Shown: positions 7,821 through 15,870 of the stretch, piece by piece
Position numbering within the stretch: position 1 is the first letter of the stretch
Layout: each line of letters begins with the position of its first letter
NCBI RefSeq assembly: GCF_044759095.2
Contig: NZ_JBIYSM020000004.1
Location: 62,001 to 126,000, forward strand
DNA length: 64,000 nucleotides
Reading direction: 5' to 3'
From: JBIYSM02 sp044759095
Lineage (GTDB): Bacteria > Bacillota > Bacilli > Brevibacillales > Brevibacillaceae
Notes under the pieces: generated by a model
Databases searched by the model: none
What the model saw: only the letters and a program-made list of their open reading frames with translations
Told to the model about the DNA's origin: nothing
Position numbers and translations under genes: made by a program

Positions 7821-9134
7821 ATGGGATTGCCTGTCGTTGCAATCGTGGGTAGGCCGAATGTGGGCAAATCCACCATCTTTAACCGACTTGTCGGGGAACG
7901 GATCGCCATCGTGGAGGATAAGCCGGGCGTAACACGGGATCGCCTGTACGGCAAGGGTGAATGGCTGAACCGTTACTTTCACGTGATCGATACAGGCGGT
8001 ATTGAATTCGGCGAGACGGACCAAATCCTGACGCAAATGCGCTATCAAGCAGAGCTGGCCATAGACGAAGCCGACGTCATCATCATGGTGACGGATCTGC
8101 GCTCCGGCGTGACCGATGCCGATTTGGAATTGGCACGCATGTTGAATCGTACGAAAAAGCCTATTGTGCTGGCTGTCAATAAAGTGGACAACCCTGAAAT
8201 GCGGAACGAGATTTACGACTTTTATGCGCTCGGCGTGGGAGAGCCGTTTCCCGTTTCAGGCAGTCATGGATTGGGTTTGGGTGACATGCTGGAAGAAGTG
8301 GTGAAACATTTTCCGCCAGAGAGTGAAGAAGACCGTCCCGAAGACGTCATTCGTGTCTCGATTATTGGCCGTCCCAATGTGGGCAAATCTTCGCTCACCA
8401 ATGCGATCCTCGGCGAGGAGCGAGTCATTGTAAGCGAAGTCGCGGGAACTACCCGGGATGCGATAGATACCCCGTTTGAGCGCGACGGTCAGCAGTATGT
8501 TCTTGTCGATACCGCGGGTATGCGCAAGAAGGGGAAAGTGTACGAGTCCACGGAAAAATACAGTGTCATGCGTGCCCTGAAAGCAATTGAAGACTCCGAC
8601 GTGGTCCTGGTTGTCCTCAATGGGGAGGAGGGCATCATCGAGCAGGACAAAAAAATTGCCGGATATGCGCATGAAGCAGGACGCGCCATCATTATCATAG
8701 TAAATAAGTGGGATGCGGTGGAGAAGGACGACAAGACGATGCAACGCTTCACCGAGTTGATACGCGAGGAGTTCAAATACCTCGACTACGCTCCGATCCT
8801 GTACGTTTCGGCCAAGACGAAACAGCGGATCCAGACGATTCTGCCGAAGGTAAACGAAGTGGCCGAAGCTCATGCGATGCGCGTACCGACCGCGACGCTG
8901 AACGATCTGGTCACAGATGCCACGATTATGGCACCGCCGCCGACCGACAAAGGAAAGCGCTTGAAAATCAACTATGCGACGCAAGCGGCTGTCAAACCGC
9001 CGACCTTTATCCTGTTCGTGAACGATCCTGAATTAATGCATTTCTCCTATGAACGCTACATCGAGAACAAAATACGGGAAGCTTTTGTCTTTGAAGGTAC
9101 GCCGATTCGGATCCTGACGCGTAAAAAAACATAG
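7821..9134 (+). CDS. der: Ribosome-assembly GTPase Der (EngA)
   Basis: A double GTPase acting late in 50S subunit assembly. Both G domains are visible: GRPNVGKS near residue 9 with DTGG and NKVD, and a second GRPNVGKS near residue 182 with DTAGMRKKGKV and NKWD, followed by a KH-like C-terminal domain. The length of 437 residues matches the Bacillus protein (436). The ATG at 7821 begins MGLPVVAIVGRPN, in line with homologues; GTG 7809 and TTG 7812/7815 are in-frame alternatives closer to GAGAGAG. Confidence 0.97.
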   Translation: MGLPVVAIVGRPNVGKSTIFNRLVGERIAIVEDKPGVTRDRLYGKGEWLNRYFHVIDTGGIEFGETDQILTQMRYQAELAIDEADVIIMVTDLRSGVTDADLELARMLNRTKKPIVLAVNKVDNPEMRNEIYDFYALGVGEPFPVSGSHGLGLGDMLEEVVKHFPPESEEDRPEDVIRVSIIGRPNVGKSSLTNAILGEERVIVSEVAGTTRDAIDTPFERDGQQYVLVDTAGMRKKGKVYESTEKYSVMRALKAIEDSDVVLVVLNGEEGIIEQDKKIAGYAHEAGRAIIIIVNKWDAVEKDDKTMQRFTELIREEFKYLDYAPILYVSAKTKQRIQTILPKVNEVAEAHAMRVPTATLNDLVTDATIMAPPPTDKGKRLKINYATQAAVKPPTFILFVNDPELMHFSYERYIENKIREAFVFEGTPIRILTRKKT

Positions 9135-9148
9135 GGAGAGGAAATGAA

Positions 9149-9754
9149 ATGGCGTTTATATCCTTGGTAATCAGTTATTTAATAGGATCCATCAGCTTCA
9201 GTTATCTTATTGCCAAGAAAATCGCCGGAATTGACATCCGTTTACACGGCAGCGGGAACGCCGGGGCTACCAATACCCTGCGCGTCCTCGGCAAAGGGCC
9301 GGCTATCCTCGTTTTGCTTTTGGACGCTTCCAAGGGCCTGGTCGCCATGGGGATTGGCTACCTGATTACGGGGGGAAATTTGACGGTATACGCTCTTGCA
9401 GGCGCTTGTGCCATCATCGGGCACAACTGGCCCGCCTTCTTCGGTTTTCGCGGGGGAAAAGGCATTGCTACCACCGTTGGTGTCGCAATCGGTTTCTCTC
9501 CCGTCTCCTTTCTCGTCGCGGGTGTCATCACCTTAGTCGTCATTGCCGTCACACGGTACGTTTCCTTGGGATCGCTCGTATTTGTGACCCTGTTGCCGAT
9601 TTGTTTGTTTCTTTTTGAAGATGCGATTATTTTTGCAGAGGTAAGCTTGCTTCTGGCCGTGTTTGCCTATGCGCGCCATTATACCAATATCCTAAATCTT
9701 TTATCAGGCAAGGAGCGAAAGCTGGGAGAGCCTGTTCATCGCAATTTGCGATAG
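9149..9754 (+). CDS. plsY: Acyl-phosphate:glycerol-3-phosphate acyltransferase
   Basis: Transfers an acyl group from acyl phosphate to glycerol-3-phosphate, the first step of phospholipid synthesis. The 201-residue membrane protein has the family motifs GSGNAGATN (near residue 34) and GHNWPAFFGFRGGKG (near residue 91), within about five membrane helices. It lies 14 bases after der and is followed by gpsA, which makes its substrate, the usual der-plsY-gpsA order. Confidence 0.95.
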   Translation: MAFISLVISYLIGSISFSYLIAKKIAGIDIRLHGSGNAGATNTLRVLGKGPAILVLLLDASKGLVAMGIGYLITGGNLTVYALAGACAIIGHNWPAFFGFRGGKGIATTVGVAIGFSPVSFLVAGVITLVVIAVTRYVSLGSLVFVTLLPICLFLFEDAIIFAEVSLLLAVFAYARHYTNILNLLSGKERKLGEPVHRNLR

Positions 9755-9806
9755 ATCCGTTGTGATGGCAGGCTTCCATTATTTTGCACAAGTGGAGGGA
9801 GAGCTT

Positions 9807-10835
9807 TTGAGTACAGATGTTGCCATCATAGGCGCAGGAAGCTGGGGAACGGCCCTCGCTTCAGTATGCGCCGACAATCAACATCGCGTCAGCGTGTGGG
9901 TGCGGGATCCATTGCTCGCTGAAGAGATAAACACGCATCATACAAACGAAAAGTACCTTCCTTCAGTCCGGCTCTCTGAGTCCATCGTCGCCCATACCGA
10001 TGTGAGGGAGGCAATTGCCGGCAAGAAAGTGATCGTGCTGGCCGTTCCGTCACATGCCATGCGTGAAGTTGTCCGAAGCATGTCGCCGTTTCTGGAGCCG
10101 GATGTGCTGCTGATCCACGCCACGAAAGGTTTTGAACTGGAAAGCCTCAAAAGGATGTCGGAAGTGATCGCCGAAGAAGTTCCGTCAGCCATTGGAAGCC
10201 GGCTTGCTGTCTTGACTGGCCCAAGCCATGCGGAGGAAGTAATCCGCCGCTCTCCCACCACCGTCGTCGTGTCGTCCGCAGAGGAAGAGAGCATGATACG
10301 TGCCCAGGATTTGCTGATGAATACCTATTTCCGCGTCTACACGAATCCCGATATGATCGGAGCGGAGATTGCAGGCGCCCTGAAGAACATCATCGCGTTG
10401 GGCGCCGGGATGTCGGATGGTCTCGGCTTCGGTGACAACGCAAAAGCTGCGCTGCTGACTCGCGGATTGGCGGAAATTACTCGATTTGGCGTAAAGCAGG
10501 GTGCCAATCCACTTACATTTGCCGGCCTGGCGGGCGTGGGAGATATGATCGTTACTTGCACCAGCCAGCACAGCCGTAACTGGCGGGCAGGGTATTTGCT
10601 CGGTCAGGGAAAAGGGCTGGAAGAAGTGCTGAAGCAGATGGGCATGGTCGTGGAAGGCGTTCGCACCACGAATGCAGCTTACTCCCTGTCTCAAAGGGAA
10701 GAAGTGGACATGCCGATCACGCGTGTCTTGTACGGCATTCTGTTCGAAGGCAAATCACCGCGGCAGGGCGTGGAAGATCTCATGGGCAGGGGTCGTACAT
10801 ATGAAATGGAATACCTCGGGGAATACCGCGCCTGA
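9807..10835 (+). CDS. gpsA: Glycerol-3-phosphate dehydrogenase [NAD(P)+]
   Basis: Reduces dihydroxyacetone phosphate to glycerol-3-phosphate for lipid synthesis. The 342-residue protein has the Rossmann motif GAGSWGTALA at its start, KGFE, and the catalytic stretch EIAGALKNIIALGAG with its lysine. The TTG at 9807 was chosen because GGAGG lies 8 bases upstream and the protein then begins MSTDVAIIGAGSWG; the longer frame from 9762 has no family match at its start. Confidence 0.95.
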   Translation: MSTDVAIIGAGSWGTALASVCADNQHRVSVWVRDPLLAEEINTHHTNEKYLPSVRLSESIVAHTDVREAIAGKKVIVLAVPSHAMREVVRSMSPFLEPDVLLIHATKGFELESLKRMSEVIAEEVPSAIGSRLAVLTGPSHAEEVIRRSPTTVVVSSAEEESMIRAQDLLMNTYFRVYTNPDMIGAEIAGALKNIIALGAGMSDGLGFGDNAKAALLTRGLAEITRFGVKQGANPLTFAGLAGVGDMIVTCTSQHSRNWRAGYLLGQGKGLEEVLKQMGMVVEGVRTTNAAYSLSQREEVDMPITRVLYGILFEGKSPRQGVEDLMGRGRTYEMEYLGEYRA

Positions 10836-10858
10836 AACCTTCTGCTCACCAATTTAGG

Positions 10859-10901
10859 CTCCTCTTCATACGATAGGGTGTAACCTATTGGGCTAGAGGA
10901 G
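10859..10901 (+). promoter_or_regulatory. Hairpin covering the spoVIF Shine-Dalgarno
   Basis: CTCCTCT (10859-10865) pairs perfectly with AGAGGAG (10895-10901), which is the ribosome site of the next gene. Inside lies a second stem, CGATAGG (10871-10877) with CCTATTG (10884-10890, one G-U pair). Confidence 0.55.
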
Positions 10902-10910
10902 GGGCATTGA

Positions 10911-11180
10911 ATGAACAACAATGTATCGCGCCGTTTTTTGGAGAGTCTGCAGAACAAGGTTGGAAAATCAGTCGATGAAAACCAGCTGCGGTCGCTGGCC
11001 GATCAGGTGAAGCGATCAGATTTTGAAGACGAAACGAAACTGAGGCAAATTATCCGCTCTCTTTCTGCGCTGAGCGGCAAGTCGCTGACGACGGAGCGGG
11101 AGGATCAAATCATCCAAATGTTTCGCAACAAGGAAATCAGCCTCAACGACCTGCAGTCGCTGACAAAGCTCTTGAAATAA
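10911..11180 (+). CDS. spoVIF: Stage VI sporulation protein F
   Basis: An 89-residue, charged, helical protein (MNNNVSRRFLESLQNKVGKS...) with the SpoVIF pattern of a conserved central block, LSGKSLTTEREDQIIQMF, and a short C-terminal helix. In Bacillus this protein is made late in the mother cell and is needed for normal coat assembly through GerE-dependent genes. Its ribosome site AGAGGAGGGG is strong but lies in the 3' arm of a hairpin (10859-10901). Confidence 0.72.
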   Translation: MNNNVSRRFLESLQNKVGKSVDENQLRSLADQVKRSDFEDETKLRQIIRSLSALSGKSLTTEREDQIIQMFRNKEISLNDLQSLTKLLK

Positions 11181-11289
11181 CGTAGAAATGGGCGGTTATG
11201 CCCGTTCCCTGCCAACGAAAAATTCATACAGTAAGACTAGGAACAATCATGGCTCTACAGGGACATGGCTGACCTACAGAAACAAGAAA

Positions 11290-11316
11290 AAAGAGGGAGA
11301 TCATCCCTCTTTTTTT
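11290..11316. terminator. Bidirectional terminator between spoVIF and the minus-strand gene
   Basis: AAAGAGGGA (11290-11298) pairs with TCCCTCTTT (11304-11312), with A-rich and T-rich flanks. The stop codon of the minus-strand gene (11301-11303) lies in the loop. The 109 bases before it (11181-11289) hold nothing I can recognise. Confidence 0.8.
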
Positions 11317-11747
11317 CGTTTTGTGCCACCGTTGCTGCCAGTTTGATTCAGCAGGTTTTGCACCAGGGGGGATTGCAGCAGATTCAAGATCTGACCGATG
11401 TCAAGATTGCCAAGAGGATTATTCGATGCATCTGCTGATTCATCCACTGCCTCTCGTGTTTCAGCCGCACCCCGCTTTGGTGTGGGATTGCCGGCCGTAG
11501 AGGTTTTCTTTCCCAGCGTATCGATCATCTCCATGGCGCCATACAGCGTATCCATCGTCTGTTCCACCTGACGGATCGTGCTGCTGATCCCTTTGATATT
11601 GGTGCGCATCCGAGATACGGAGGTGCGCAGGTCTGTTGCTGGAACGATATTGCGTGGTGTCACGGCAAGAGTGACATCGGCAGGCTTTTCACTCAGCTTC
11701 TTGCTGGGTATCGGTGCATACGGATTTCTCCATTTCCGACTGTTCAT
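11301..11747 (-). CDS. Hypothetical protein (one of two minus-strand genes)
   Basis: A 148-residue soluble protein: a basic, proline-containing N-terminus (MNSRKWRNPYAPIPSKKLSEK), a helical middle, a low-complexity charged linker, and a C-terminal amphipathic stretch (IGQILNLLQSPLVQNLLNQ) before a basic tail. The start at 11747 lies directly behind GGAGGGAAGG; an in-frame start 30 bases upstream lacks a ribosome site. The C-terminal block resembles small coat-associated proteins of spore formers, but I cannot name a family. Confidence 0.62.
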   Translation of the reverse strand: MNSRKWRNPYAPIPSKKLSEKPADVTLAVTPRNIVPATDLRTSVSRMRTNIKGISSTIRQVEQTMDTLYGAMEMIDTLGKKTSTAGNPTPKRGAAETREAVDESADASNNPLGNLDIGQILNLLQSPLVQNLLNQTGSNGGTKRKKEG

Positions 11748-11836
11748 CTTCCTTCCCTCCATAAGGTGAATCGTCATGATAGTCTATGCGAACGTTCGGT
11801 TCCTGGTTCGTAGCCTATAAAGCGAAGCAGCGAGTG

Positions 11837-11845
11837 TGGTATAAT
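11837..11845 (+). promoter_or_regulatory. Extended -10 element for the yphE-ferredoxin operon
   Basis: TGGTATAAT is a perfect extended -10; no good -35 is seen. It lies 36 bases before the yphE start. Confidence 0.5.
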
Positions 11846-11880
11846 GGTACAAAAATAGAGAAAAGGATGCTGTCGTTGAA

Positions 11881-12069
11881 ATGCCTATGGATCCCATGAC
11901 CAAAATGAATATATCGCTGTTGGCGATCTTTTTGATGTTTGTTTGTAATTTTATGATGATTTTCGCGCGCAAGACGCAAAACGGATTGCTGCGCTTTTTG
12001 TTGAAGTCCGTTGCGTTTTTCATGTTGCTGGCGATCTTTGTGATGATCGTGATCGTCGTGTTTGGATAA
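11881..12069 (+). CDS. yphE: Small membrane protein YphE (DUF2768)
   Basis: A 62-residue protein made almost entirely of two hydrophobic helices separated by a basic turn (FARKTQNGLLRFLLKS). Size and place, after gpsA and before yphF, match YphE of Bacillus, a DUF2768 protein of unknown function. The ribosome site AAAAGGATG is rather distant (14 bases). It is followed 16 bases later by the first ferredoxin gene. Confidence 0.7.
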   Translation: MPMDPMTKMNISLLAIFLMFVCNFMMIFARKTQNGLLRFLLKSVAFFMLLAIFVMIVIVVFG

Positions 12070-12085
12070 TAAAGGAGGATCTGGG

Positions 12086-12382
12086 ATGGAACAACTAACA
12101 CTCATCTCCCGCTTCGGAACCCATCACCTTCCCCTTGAGACGGATACGACCATCGTCAACCTGGCGAAAAAACACCAGGTGCGGTGGGGTTATGCCTGCG
12201 AACGGGGAAACTGCGCCCAATGCCGGACGAAGGTATTGGAAGGAGCGGAATGCTTGAACGAAACAACCGAAGCAGAAAAACGGCGTCTTCGGAAAACGGA
12301 GCGCGCGGAAGGTTACCGGTTGGGCTGCCAAATCAAAATCGTGAAGCAGGGTCGCGTTGAGCTCGCTCACCGCCCGTATTGA
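12086..12382 (+). CDS. 2Fe-2S ferredoxin-like protein (first of a tandem pair)
   Basis: A 98-residue beta-grasp ferredoxin. The cluster loop is YACERGNCAQC (Cx4Cx2C, the plant-type spacing), with the fourth ligand probably the Cys of RLGCQIKI, 34 residues later; an additional Cys lies in GAECLNE. It is a cytosolic electron carrier by family, with unknown partner. The ATG at 12086 follows AAAGGAGG. The second ferredoxin starts 18 bases after its stop. Confidence 0.83.
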   Translation: MEQLTLISRFGTHHLPLETDTTIVNLAKKHQVRWGYACERGNCAQCRTKVLEGAECLNETTEAEKRRLRKTERAEGYRLGCQIKIVKQGRVELAHRPY

Positions 12383-12400
12383 CGGGAGGTCGTGCATACG

Positions 12401-12742
12401 ATGGGGAAACTGACGTTTTTGCCAAGCGGAAAAGCCATAAAGGTACGGCCCGGGCAGTCCGTCGTAGGTGCGGCACGTTCTGCCAGGGTGGTCATTCCAC
12501 AGCGCTGCGGCGGGCATGCTTCTTGCCTCATGTGCCGTGTCGTGGTAGAAGCAGGGGAGCTCACCCCGCCTACTGCGCTGGAACGGCGCAAAATGCCGGA
12601 AAAAGACTTGAACATCGGCATTCGCTTGGCCTGTCAGGCAAAAACGACGAATCGTGACTGCATCGTCCGCCTGCCTGAAAACAAGTTGAAAAACGTAGTG
12701 CAGGCCGCGTTGGAGCGGCAGCGCATGGAAGAAGAAGACTGA
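12401..12742 (+). CDS. 2Fe-2S ferredoxin-like protein (second of a tandem pair)
   Basis: A 113-residue beta-grasp ferredoxin with cluster loop QRCGGHASCLMC (Cx5Cx2C, the adrenodoxin-type spacing) and a fourth ligand at RLACQAKT 32 residues on. Its loop differs from that of the neighbour at 12086, so the two are not a recent duplication. The ATG at 12401 is 11 bases after GGGAGG; an in-frame GTG at 12392 is too close. Partners are unknown. Confidence 0.83.
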   Translation: MGKLTFLPSGKAIKVRPGQSVVGAARSARVVIPQRCGGHASCLMCRVVVEAGELTPPTALERRKMPEKDLNIGIRLACQAKTTNRDCIVRLPENKLKNVVQAALERQRMEEED

Positions 12743-12764
12743 TCGCAAGAGGTGCTTGATTCAC

Positions 12765-13493
12765 ATGTGGGTTTGGAATGGAAAAACAATGCGGTTTGCG
12801 CTGATGCTGACGGGATTGGCTGTTATGCTCGGCGGTTGTCTTTATCCCGACGAGCGAAGAATGGAAAATCAAGTCCCCAGCTCGTTTTACCTGGAGGCAA
12901 CGCAAAAGGCGGTGGAACAGTACCAGAAAGACACCGGGGTACTGCCGATTGTGACCAAGGAACTGGATACGCCCATCTTTGAAAAATACGAAATCGATTT
13001 TCGCCTGATGATGCCGAAATACCTGCCGGACGCTCCCGGAAACTCATTTGAAAAAGGCGGGCTGTACAAGTACGTTCTCATTGACGTGGAAACCAAGCCA
13101 ACGGTGAAACTGATTCACCTGGGGGTGGTCAGCAAGGTGGCGGATGTACAGCAGGCCGTTGACCGCTATCGGCAATACCGCGGAAAGCTGCCGGTCGAAA
13201 AGGAATTGGGCAACGGGTATTACTCCATCGCATTCGGCAAAATCGGCTTGAAGGAGACGCAGGTTCCCAGCATGATCAGCAATCAACTCCTTCCGCTGGT
13301 CATGAATGAAAAGGGGGAAGTAGCCGTCGACTATGCGGCCGACATCGCAACGGTCTTGCGCAACAGCAAGGTAAAGGTACCAAACGATACGGATCCCCGC
13401 TATGTAATGGCGCGGGAATCGATGTTTGTGCCCGCCAAGTCCTTTCCCTACGAAATGGTAAACGGCGAACCCAAATTGTTAAAACTGCAGTAA
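12765..13493 (+). CDS. yphF: Lipoprotein YphF (DUF3939)
   Basis: A 242-residue protein with a lipoprotein signal: basic start, hydrophobic segment MRFALMLTGLAVMLGGC, and the lipobox LGGC followed by LYPDERR. The rest is soluble and probably sits outside the membrane. Length and place before spoIVA match YphF of Bacillus. The ATG at 12765 follows AAGAGGTG at 10 bases; a later ATG at 12789 would start just at the signal peptide. Function unknown. Confidence 0.78.
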   Translation: MWVWNGKTMRFALMLTGLAVMLGGCLYPDERRMENQVPSSFYLEATQKAVEQYQKDTGVLPIVTKELDTPIFEKYEIDFRLMMPKYLPDAPGNSFEKGGLYKYVLIDVETKPTVKLIHLGVVSKVADVQQAVDRYRQYRGKLPVEKELGNGYYSIAFGKIGLKETQVPSMISNQLLPLVMNEKGEVAVDYAADIATVLRNSKVKVPNDTDPRYVMARESMFVPAKSFPYEMVNGEPKLLKLQ

Positions 13494-13521
13494 AGCGGCT
13501 CTCTCATGAGCCGCTTTTTTG
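13492..13521 (+). terminator. Intrinsic terminator after yphF
   Basis: AAAGCGGCTC (13492-13501) pairs with GAGCCGCTTT (13508-13517), followed by T-rich DNA. Confidence 0.9.
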
Positions 13522-13560
13522 TTTTTGTCCTCTTTTTTGTTCTAGTTAATCGGAAAACAC

Positions 13561-13588
13561 ATATATTGATACTGTCCAAGATACTAGT
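13561..13588 (+). promoter_or_regulatory. Possible sigma-E promoter for spoIVA
   Basis: ATATATT (13561-13567) and GATACTAG (13580-13587) resemble the sigma-E -35 and -10 boxes, and spoIVA is a sigma-E gene in Bacillus. The match is partial, so this is a candidate only. Confidence 0.35.
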
Positions 13589-13680
13589 ACGAGGTTCTCT
13601 CCGCAAATACTGACGGTGAGGGATAATTCGGAAAAAAAGTCATAGTGTAACAATAGACAAATAGGAGGAGGTCATCGAAG

Positions 13681-15159
13681 GTGGAACGAGTCGACATCTT
13701 TAAAGACATTGCAGAGCGGACGGGCGGGGACATCTACTTGGGAGTGGTAGGACCTGTCCGTACGGGAAAATCAACCTTTATTAAACGGTTTATGGAACAG
13801 GTCGTGATTCCCAACATTCATTCCGAGGCGGAGCGCATCCGTGCCACAGATGAACTGCCGCAAAGCGCATCCGGCCGGACGATCATGACGACGGAACCGA
13901 AATTTGTTCCCAACCAGGCCGTGCAACTTCACGTAACAGAGGGACTCAGCATCAACGTCCGCCTCGTTGACTGCGTCGGCTACACGGTTCAGGGTGCAAA
14001 AGGCTTCGAGGACGATAACGGACCGCGGATGGTGAACACCCCTTGGTACGAAGAACCGGTTCCGTTCGAGGAAGCGGCGGAAGTAGGAACGCGTAAGGTC
14101 ATTCAAGAGCACTCCACCATCGGGATCGTCGTGACCACCGACGGAAGCATCGCGGAAATTCCGCGTCAAGGCTACATTGAAGCGGAAGAACGCGTTGTGG
14201 CTGAGCTGAAGGAAGTGGGCAAACCATTCATCATGGTGGTCAACTCTACTCGTCCGCGCTCCGAAGAGGTGCAGCATCTGCGCACGGAACTGCAGGAAAA
14301 GTATGACGTGCCCGTTGTGGCTCTCTCCGTTGATCATATGTCGGAGCAGGAAATCCTGCTTCTGATGCGGGAAGTGCTGTTCGAATTCCCTGTACACGAA
14401 GTAAATGTGAATCTCCCCAGCTGGGTAATGGTACTGGAAAATGGACACTGGCTTCGCCAAAACTACGAAGAAGCTGTGCGGGACACAGTGAAGGATATTC
14501 GTCGCCTGCGAGATGTGGACCGCGTCGTCGGCTTTTTTAACGAATATGATTTTATCGAGCGGGCAGCTTTGGCCGGTATGCATATGGGTCAAGGGGTGGC
14601 GGAAATCGACCTGTACGCGCCGGATGAGCTCTACGATCAGATTCTGATGGAGATCGTCGGCGTGGAGATTCAGGGCAAGGATCACCTGCTGAAAATCATG
14701 CAGGAATTTGCCCATGCCAAGCGGGAGTTTGATCAAGTGGCGGAAGCGCTCCATATGGTTCGCTCTACCGGTTACGGGATTGCTGCACCGTCGCTGCACG
14801 AGATGACGCTGGACGAACCGGAACTGATTCGCCAAGGTCCTCGCTTCGGTGTACGGTTGAAAGCGTCGGCACCCTCTATCCACATGATCCGCGTAGACGT
14901 AGAATCGGAGTTTGCCCCGATCATCGGCACGGAAAAGCAGAGCGAAGAGCTGGTGCGCTATCTGATGCAGGATTTCGACAAAGATCCGCTCTCCATATGG
15001 AATTCCGACATTTTTGGACGATCTCTCCATTCCATTGTACGAGAAGGCATTCAGGCAAAAATCACGATGATGCCGGACAATGCAAGATACAAACTGCAGG
15101 AGACACTGGGCCGAATTATCAATGAAGGTTCGGGCGGACTGATTGCGATCATACTGTAA
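13681..15159 (+). CDS. spoIVA: Stage IV sporulation protein A, spore-coat ATPase
   Basis: Builds the basement layer of the spore coat around the forespore, polymerising by ATP hydrolysis. The 492-residue protein has the Walker A motif GPVRTGKST near residue 26, the family blocks GRTIMTTEPKFVP and VRLVDCVGYTVQGA, and the typical C-terminal end SGGLIAIIL, which helps membrane docking. The length equals the Bacillus protein. The GTG at 13681 lies behind AGGAGGTC. It is monocistronic, with terminators on both sides. Confidence 0.98.
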   Translation: MERVDIFKDIAERTGGDIYLGVVGPVRTGKSTFIKRFMEQVVIPNIHSEAERIRATDELPQSASGRTIMTTEPKFVPNQAVQLHVTEGLSINVRLVDCVGYTVQGAKGFEDDNGPRMVNTPWYEEPVPFEEAAEVGTRKVIQEHSTIGIVVTTDGSIAEIPRQGYIEAEERVVAELKEVGKPFIMVVNSTRPRSEEVQHLRTELQEKYDVPVVALSVDHMSEQEILLLMREVLFEFPVHEVNVNLPSWVMVLENGHWLRQNYEEAVRDTVKDIRRLRDVDRVVGFFNEYDFIERAALAGMHMGQGVAEIDLYAPDELYDQILMEIVGVEIQGKDHLLKIMQEFAHAKREFDQVAEALHMVRSTGYGIAAPSLHEMTLDEPELIRQGPRFGVRLKASAPSIHMIRVDVESEFAPIIGTEKQSEELVRYLMQDFDKDPLSIWNSDIFGRSLHSIVREGIQAKITMMPDNARYKLQETLGRIINEGSGGLIAIIL

Positions 15160-15191
15160 TCTAGGCGAAAAGTCCTGGTTGGACCATGGCG

Positions 15192-15226
15192 AAAAAGGGC
15201 TTCCATAGTGACAGGAAGCCTTTTTT
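15192..15226 (+). terminator. Intrinsic terminator after spoIVA
   Basis: GGCTTCC (15198-15204) with GGAAGCC (15214-15220), an A-run before and TTTTTT after. Confidence 0.9.
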
Positions 15227-15259
15227 CGTGTTTTTCGTTCCATTTCGACAGGAGGGGGC

Positions 15260-15288
15260 TTGAATTTACAGGGACGGTGTATTACTAT
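15260..15288 (+). promoter_or_regulatory. Sigma-A promoter for hup
   Basis: TTGAAT (15260-15265), 17-bp spacer, TACTAT (15283-15288). The implied leader is about 108 bases and A-rich. Confidence 0.65.
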
Positions 15289-15402
15289 AAGCTTGTCAGA
15301 GCGGTAAAAACAACCAAAAAAGTGTATAAAACTGCTTCTTTCCGTTAAGAAAAGTAATACCATTAACCTTATCCGAACTCTTTGAGGGGAGGTGAAGAAC
15401 AA

Positions 15403-15675
15403 ATGAATAAAACAGAACTCGTTGCGAAAGTGGCTGAAACCACCGAACTCACCAAGAAGGACGCGACAAAAGCAGTTGATGCAGTTCTCGATGCAATTGC
15501 GGAAGCGCTGAAAAACGGCGAAAAGGTTCAACTGATCGGTTTCGGTAACTTCGAAGTTCGTGAGCGTGCGGCTCGTAAAGGTCGTAACCCGCAAACAGGC
15601 GAAGAAATCGAAATCGCTTCCAGCAAAATTCCAGCTTTCAAACCTGGAAAGCAGCTCAAGGACTCCATCAAGTAA
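15403..15675 (+). CDS. hup: DNA-binding protein HU
   Basis: The nucleoid protein HU, which bends DNA as a dimer. The 90-residue sequence has the full HU pattern: MNKTELVAKVAE at the N-terminus, GFGNFEVRERAARKGRNPQTG as the DNA-binding arm, and PAFKPGKQLKD at the end. The start follows GGGGAGGTG. It lies between spoIVA and folE, as hbs does in Bacillus. Confidence 0.98.
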   Translation: MNKTELVAKVAETTELTKKDATKAVDAVLDAIAEALKNGEKVQLIGFGNFEVRERAARKGRNPQTGEEIEIASSKIPAFKPGKQLKDSIK

Positions 15676-15704
15676 TAGCTACTCCGTTTACGGAACACTT
15701 ACAT

Positions 15705-15737
15705 AAAAATCCACATTCATGCAATGTGGATTTTTTT
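15705..15737 (+). terminator. Intrinsic terminator after hup
   Basis: AAAAATCCACATT (15705-15717) pairs with AATGTGGATTTTT (15723-15735), loop CATGC, T-run. Confidence 0.92.
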
Positions 15738-15747
15738 CGTCATGATT

Positions 15748-15777
15748 TTGCTTTTTTTCGGGACATTATGGTAAGAT
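15748..15777 (+). promoter_or_regulatory. Candidate sigma-A promoter for folE
   Basis: TTGCTT (15748-15753), 18-bp spacer, TAAGAT (15772-15777) with TGG before it (extended -10). Confidence 0.5.
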
Positions 15778-15870
15778 GGGCTTGTCTTGCCAAAGGAAAC
15801 GAGTACCTGAATGGGTTAGGCATGCAGTTTAGTCGTGGCAGATTCCTTGGTACAAAAAGGAGGTACGAAA

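Noticed and set aside
13771..15594. A 607-codon open frame on the minus strand opposite spoIVA and hup
   Set aside because: It is the antisense shadow of two well-supported genes, runs across their terminator and promoter, and its translation is rich in His, Phe and Arg without any family motif.
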